DNA of 64,000 nt from Fervidicoccus fontis Kam940 (GTDB lineage: Archaea > Thermoproteota > Thermoprotei_A > Sulfolobales > Fervidicoccaceae), in the NCBI RefSeq assembly GCF_000258425.1, contig NC_017461.1:372001-436000 (forward strand), given 5' to 3'. Shown here in pieces: positions 61,257 through 64,000 of this stretch. Position 1 is the first letter of the stretch. Each line of letters opens with the position of its first letter. The notes under the pieces were generated by a model that saw only the letters and a list, made by a program, of their open reading frames with translations, ran no database searches and was not told where the DNA came from. The position numbers and the translations under genes are program-made.

Positions 61257-61413
61257 CTTGTTTTTACCTCGTTTTAAATGTTTTTAAAGAAAAGAGAATA
61301 TTATATTTTTCAAAGAATTTTTCAAACATAAAGGAAAGGTTTTGTTCGTGCTTTTGACTAAAAATAAATTTACTCAAAAAATCTAAAGCTTTAAAAAAGC
61401 TAAAAATTATGCT

Positions 61414-61851
61414 CTATTTTAAAATAAATACAATTCTTTCAGGCTTATATGTAGGATCCTGTTCCACCAATATTATCTGTCCTTCAAATGGAATTTTAAT
61501 CCTTCTTAATATCCCTTTCTTTGATTTGGAAACAGCTATCTCATCCCATTTCTTCACGCTATCTCCAGGTTTTTTTCTAGTGTTTATTTGCGATGCTTCT
61601 ATTATGAAATATTTTAGTTCTTCGTTTCTTTCAATAAGAAACGAGTTTTTTGGAGTTTTTATTATAAAATTTCCCTTAGAAACGCAAATGTTCCTCTCTC
61701 CAAAAGAAATATTATTAAATATAATCTCTTCACATGCGATCCTATCAAGGCTTATGTCCAGCTTACTTTCAATATTTTCATTGCTCTTTAGATAATTTTT
61801 TACTGAAGGAATCTTTTTATCGTCTTCTAATCTGTAGCAAATATTTACCAT
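61414..61851 (-). CDS. Archaeal biotinyl/lipoyl-like barrel protein (DUF2118-like)
   Basis: 145 residues, provisional. The C-terminal half reads KKPGDSVKKWDEIAVSKSKK-GILRRIKIPFEGQIILVEQDP. It matches the shape of a barrel-sandwich hybrid half-motif (GDxVKxGDxLA...KG...RSPxDGxVxxV) as in DUF2118 proteins, but lacks the modified-lysine MKM hairpin of biotin carriers. The N-terminal half (ISLDRIACEEIIFNNISFGE) is specific to archaea. It starts directly after the polyprenyl synthase stop with GTGAGGAG as ribosome site, so it is co-transcribed with isoprenoid genes. Confidence 0.6.
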   Translation of the reverse strand: MVNICYRLEDDKKIPSVKNYLKSNENIESKLDISLDRIACEEIIFNNISFGERNICVSKGNFIIKTPKNSFLIERNEELKYFIIEASQINTRKKPGDSVKKWDEIAVSKSKKGILRRIKIPFEGQIILVEQDPTYKPERIVFILK

Positions 61852-62853
61852 TTATTTTTTTCTCCTCACAACGAGATCTGCAATATCTTTTAACAAGCTA
61901 ATATATTCTTTATTCGTACTACCTTTTATCTCATCTAAATGGCTTTTTGCTTCCTCAGCTAAGTTTCTCGCCTTGATATTTGCATATTCTAACACTCCGA
62001 GTTCTTCAATAATTCTTGCAGCAACAGCATATTCTTCTTTTCCTAATCCCTTTTTCCCTAGTATACTGATTAGTTTGTTTCTTTCTTCTTTATTGGATAA
62101 GGCAAGAGCTCTTATTATAAGCAAAGTCTTTTTCCCTTCTCTTATATCACTGTAGACTGGCTTTCCCGTTTCTTCTTCTTTTCCAAATATTCCAAGAATA
62201 TCATCAACAATCTGAAAGGCAATGCCAATTTTTCTTCCAAATTCTGATATATGCATCAAATCCTTTTCGTCTGCTCCTCCAATTGTTGCCCCAATATATG
62301 CAGAGCTTTCAATTAATGCGGCTGTCTTTTTTTCTATCATATTCATATATTCTTCCTCACTTACACTTTCTTTTTTCTCAAAGCTCATATCTAGCGCCTG
62401 ACCTTCTGCTACCGTAAGCGAAGCCCATGCAAGCTTCTTTGAAGCTTTTATGCATCTATCTTTTATCTCAAAGTCATCACAGGAATGTAAAGGAAGATAT
62501 AAAGAGTATGAAAATAGAAGATCTCCAGCCAAAATAGCTGTAGGAATCCCCCAGAGCTTATGAACAGTTGGAACGCCTCTTCTATAATCGTCGTTATCCA
62601 TAATATCATCGTGAATTAAGGTAAAGTTGTGAAGCAATTCGACGCCTGCAGCAAACGGCAAGAGGTATTTTTCACTACCTCCAAATGCATATCCAGAGGC
62701 AAAAACTAGTGCAGGTCTCAACCTTTTTCCTCCTGCTTTTAATATGTAAAGAGATGATTCGTAAAAATCTGGAGGCTCTCCGACAAGCTTCTCTTTTATG
62801 TAGCTATCTATATTAATTGAAACACTTTTTAGAAAGTCATTCAAGCTAATCAT
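61852..62853 (-). CDS. idsA: Polyprenyl diphosphate synthase (geranylgeranyl diphosphate synthase)
   Basis: 333 residues, short-chain trans-prenyl synthase. First aspartate-rich motif HDDIMDND with preceding LIH, second motif VDDILGIFG, and the surrounding GGKRLRPALVFASGYAFGGS, LLHNFTL and QIVDDILGI are intact. Both the DDxxD spacing and length fit archaeal GGPP/FPP synthases. Product chain length would be set by the residues before DDIMD (here ELLHNFTLIH). GGTGTTATACTT precedes the ATG. Downstream of the IPP isomerase gene, giving an archaeal-lipid operon. Confidence 0.93.
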   Translation of the reverse strand: MISLNDFLKSVSINIDSYIKEKLVGEPPDFYESSLYILKAGGKRLRPALVFASGYAFGGSEKYLLPFAAGVELLHNFTLIHDDIMDNDDYRRGVPTVHKLWGIPTAILAGDLLFSYSLYLPLHSCDDFEIKDRCIKASKKLAWASLTVAEGQALDMSFEKKESVSEEEYMNMIEKKTAALIESSAYIGATIGGADEKDLMHISEFGRKIGIAFQIVDDILGIFGKEEETGKPVYSDIREGKKTLLIIRALALSNKEERNKLISILGKKGLGKEEYAVAARIIEELGVLEYANIKARNLAEEAKSHLDEIKGSTNKEYISLLKDIADLVVRRKK

Positions 62854-62883
62854 AAGTATAACACCTTTTTATTTTTTCATTTT

Positions 62884-63987
62884 TTACGAAAATTTTTTAA
62901 TTTTTCTATTTTCTAAAAATTTTATTGGATCTATACCCCTTTGGCTCAGCCAATTTGTAATTTTTTCATCAAAAACTATAGGCACATTTTTTAGCTCTTC
63001 GACATCTTTAGCCGAAGTTAATAGCATAGCTATTTTAAGTTCCATTATAATGTTTCGAACGTATCTATCTAAGCATTCTTTAGACCTTGCAGCTTCTTTT
63101 AAAGCAGGTAACGCAAAGCCTGCAATATCAGCTCCTATAGCTATTGACTTCGCAACTTCAACTCCATTCCTTATTCCCCCGCTCGCAATTATCTTTATTT
63201 CACTCGAAACACTTCTCGTTTCAATTATAGATAATGCCGTTGGTATTCCCCAATTGTAAAATTCATAGATGCCGGGCAGATCCACTTTTTCACCTCTCAG
63301 CTTTCGTCTTAAAATTTCTACCTTTATCCAGCTAGTCCCCCCGGCACCAGCTACATCTATATATTTAACACCTGCTTTTACGAGCGCTGATGCAACTTCT
63401 TTTGATATTCCATATCCAATTTCTTTTACTATAATGGGAACTGACAGTTCGTTTCTTAATATTTCAATATTTTTTAGTATATTTCTGAAATCTCTATCTC
63501 CTTCCAATTGAAAAAGCTCCTGTGCTACATTTAAATGTATAGCTATAGCATCAGCATCAATCATCTTGATAGCTTTTTCGGCAATTTCTACAGGCTTATC
63601 GCCGAGTTGTTGCGCTCCTAAGTTTGCTATAACCGGCACGCTAATCGCTTCTTCTCTTACAACCCTGTATGTCCAGGAAACTGAAGGATCTACTAATGCC
63701 GCTCGTTGACTCCCCACTTCAATTGCTATCTTATTCTCTTCTGCTACTTTTGCCAAAACTCTATTAATATCACCTGCATATACATGTCCTCCCGTGATGC
63801 CGGTAAACATCAATGGAGCAGAAAGCTTTTTCCCTAAGAACTCAACAGTGGTATTAATAGAATCAAAGGAAAGTTCGGGAAGAGCTTGATGTATTAATTG
63901 AATATTCTTAAGTAAAGTGTCGCTAGTTTCAATTTTTTTACTTAAGGCTATTATAATGTGATCCAGCTTTCTATTTGCAATATTCAT
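62884..63987 (-). CDS. fni: Type 2 isopentenyl-diphosphate isomerase
   Basis: 367 residues from ATG 63987, which follows GTGAG; only 13 bases of upstream DNA are in the window. FMN- and NADPH-dependent isomerisation of IPP and DMAPP. NIANRKLDHI, PLMFTGITGGHVYAGDINRV (FMN site), IAIEVGSQRAALVD, AIAIHLNVAQELFQLEGDRD, KEIGYGISKEVASALVKAGV and DVAGAGGTSWIKVE are all as in archaeal Idi-2, ending with ASGGIRNGVEVAKSIAIGAD. Thirty bases upstream of the polyprenyl synthase gene. Supplies DMAPP as the starter for archaeal membrane lipids. Confidence 0.95.
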   Translation of the reverse strand: MNIANRKLDHIIIALSKKIETSDTLLKNIQLIHQALPELSFDSINTTVEFLGKKLSAPLMFTGITGGHVYAGDINRVLAKVAEENKIAIEVGSQRAALVDPSVSWTYRVVREEAISVPVIANLGAQQLGDKPVEIAEKAIKMIDADAIAIHLNVAQELFQLEGDRDFRNILKNIEILRNELSVPIIVKEIGYGISKEVASALVKAGVKYIDVAGAGGTSWIKVEILRRKLRGEKVDLPGIYEFYNWGIPTALSIIETRSVSSEIKIIASGGIRNGVEVAKSIAIGADIAGFALPALKEAARSKECLDRYVRNIIMELKIAMLLTSAKDVEELKNVPIVFDEKITNWLSQRGIDPIKFLENRKIKKFS

Positions 63988-64000
63988 AAATGTTCTCACT

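Noticed and set aside
1-64000. CRISPR arrays, rRNA genes, intact transposases, inteins, replication origin repeats
   Set aside because: None seen. There is no regularly spaced direct repeat, no rRNA-like sequence, and PolB, aIF5B and the other intein-prone genes are uninterrupted.

Overview
This is a strongly AT-rich stretch of a chromosome from a crenarchaeote (Thermoproteota), most likely a thermophilic peptide or amino-acid fermenter. The lineage call rests on the information-processing genes: family B DNA polymerase, PCNA, eS1, eS6, L7Ae, eS28, eL24, Spt4, Rpo7, aIF2 gamma, aIF5B, a TIP49/RuvB-like ATPase, the KEOPS subunit Pcc1 and an archaeal GluRS. Archaeal lipid enzymes (type 2 IPP isomerase, polyprenyl diphosphate synthase) and GTP-dependent dephospho-CoA kinase agree. 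Translation signals are uniform: a GGTGA-type Shine-Dalgarno a few bases before the start, and an unusually high share of TTG starts. Many starts given here were moved to fit that signal. I cannot name the species.

Layout. 0-13 kb: glycine cleavage T and H proteins, the thiazole synthase Thi4, a run of plus-strand genes (PAC2, small Hsp, KaiC-like ATPase, DUF354, TIM barrel, RNase HII, TGS GTPase), a phosphohexomutase, hexulose-phosphate synthase, TIP49 and an SDR. 13-18.6 kb: UspA, phosphoglycerate kinase, then an accessory patch with a secreted coiled-coil protein and a membrane-anchored winged-helix regulator. 18.6-25 kb: DNA polymerase B, nucleoside phosphorylase, RlmI-like methyltransferase, RimK-like ligase, MraY/AglH-like transferase. 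25-36.3 kb: a catabolic block of amino acid permease, ornithine carbamoyltransferase, arginine deiminase, a three-gene FAD/Fe-S 2-hydroxyacid dehydrogenase, ADP-forming acyl-CoA synthetase alpha and indolepyruvate oxidoreductase. 36.9-39.7 kb: TldD/TldE. 39.7-40.4 kb: decayed DNA against a tRNA-Val(CAC). 40.5-44.1 kb: M20 peptidase, AbrB-ACT protein, DUF72, zinc finger, PCNA. 44.4-64 kb: mostly conserved translation, transcription and isoprenoid genes.

How the genes fit together. Arginine would be imported, deiminated and phosphorolysed to ornithine and carbamoyl phosphate. Aromatic 2-oxoacids would be oxidised by IorAB to acyl-CoAs, which the ADP-forming synthetase turns into ATP. TldDE and the M20 peptidase could supply amino acids. 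Carbamate kinase, the ACD beta subunit and the rest of the glycine cleavage system are not in this window.

The most unusual signal is a 100-base sequence present twice in inverted orientation, 26.6 kb apart (17518-17617 plus, 44262-44361 minus), with 98 of 100 bases identical. It folds into a long interrupted hairpin. Of the two differences, one turns a G-C pair into G-U and the other lies in a bulge. Each copy is followed by sequence resembling an IS200/IS605 right end, so these look like solitary TnpB guide-RNA (omega RNA) scaffolds without a tnpB gene. A fossil tnpB 3' end lies at 36555-36850.
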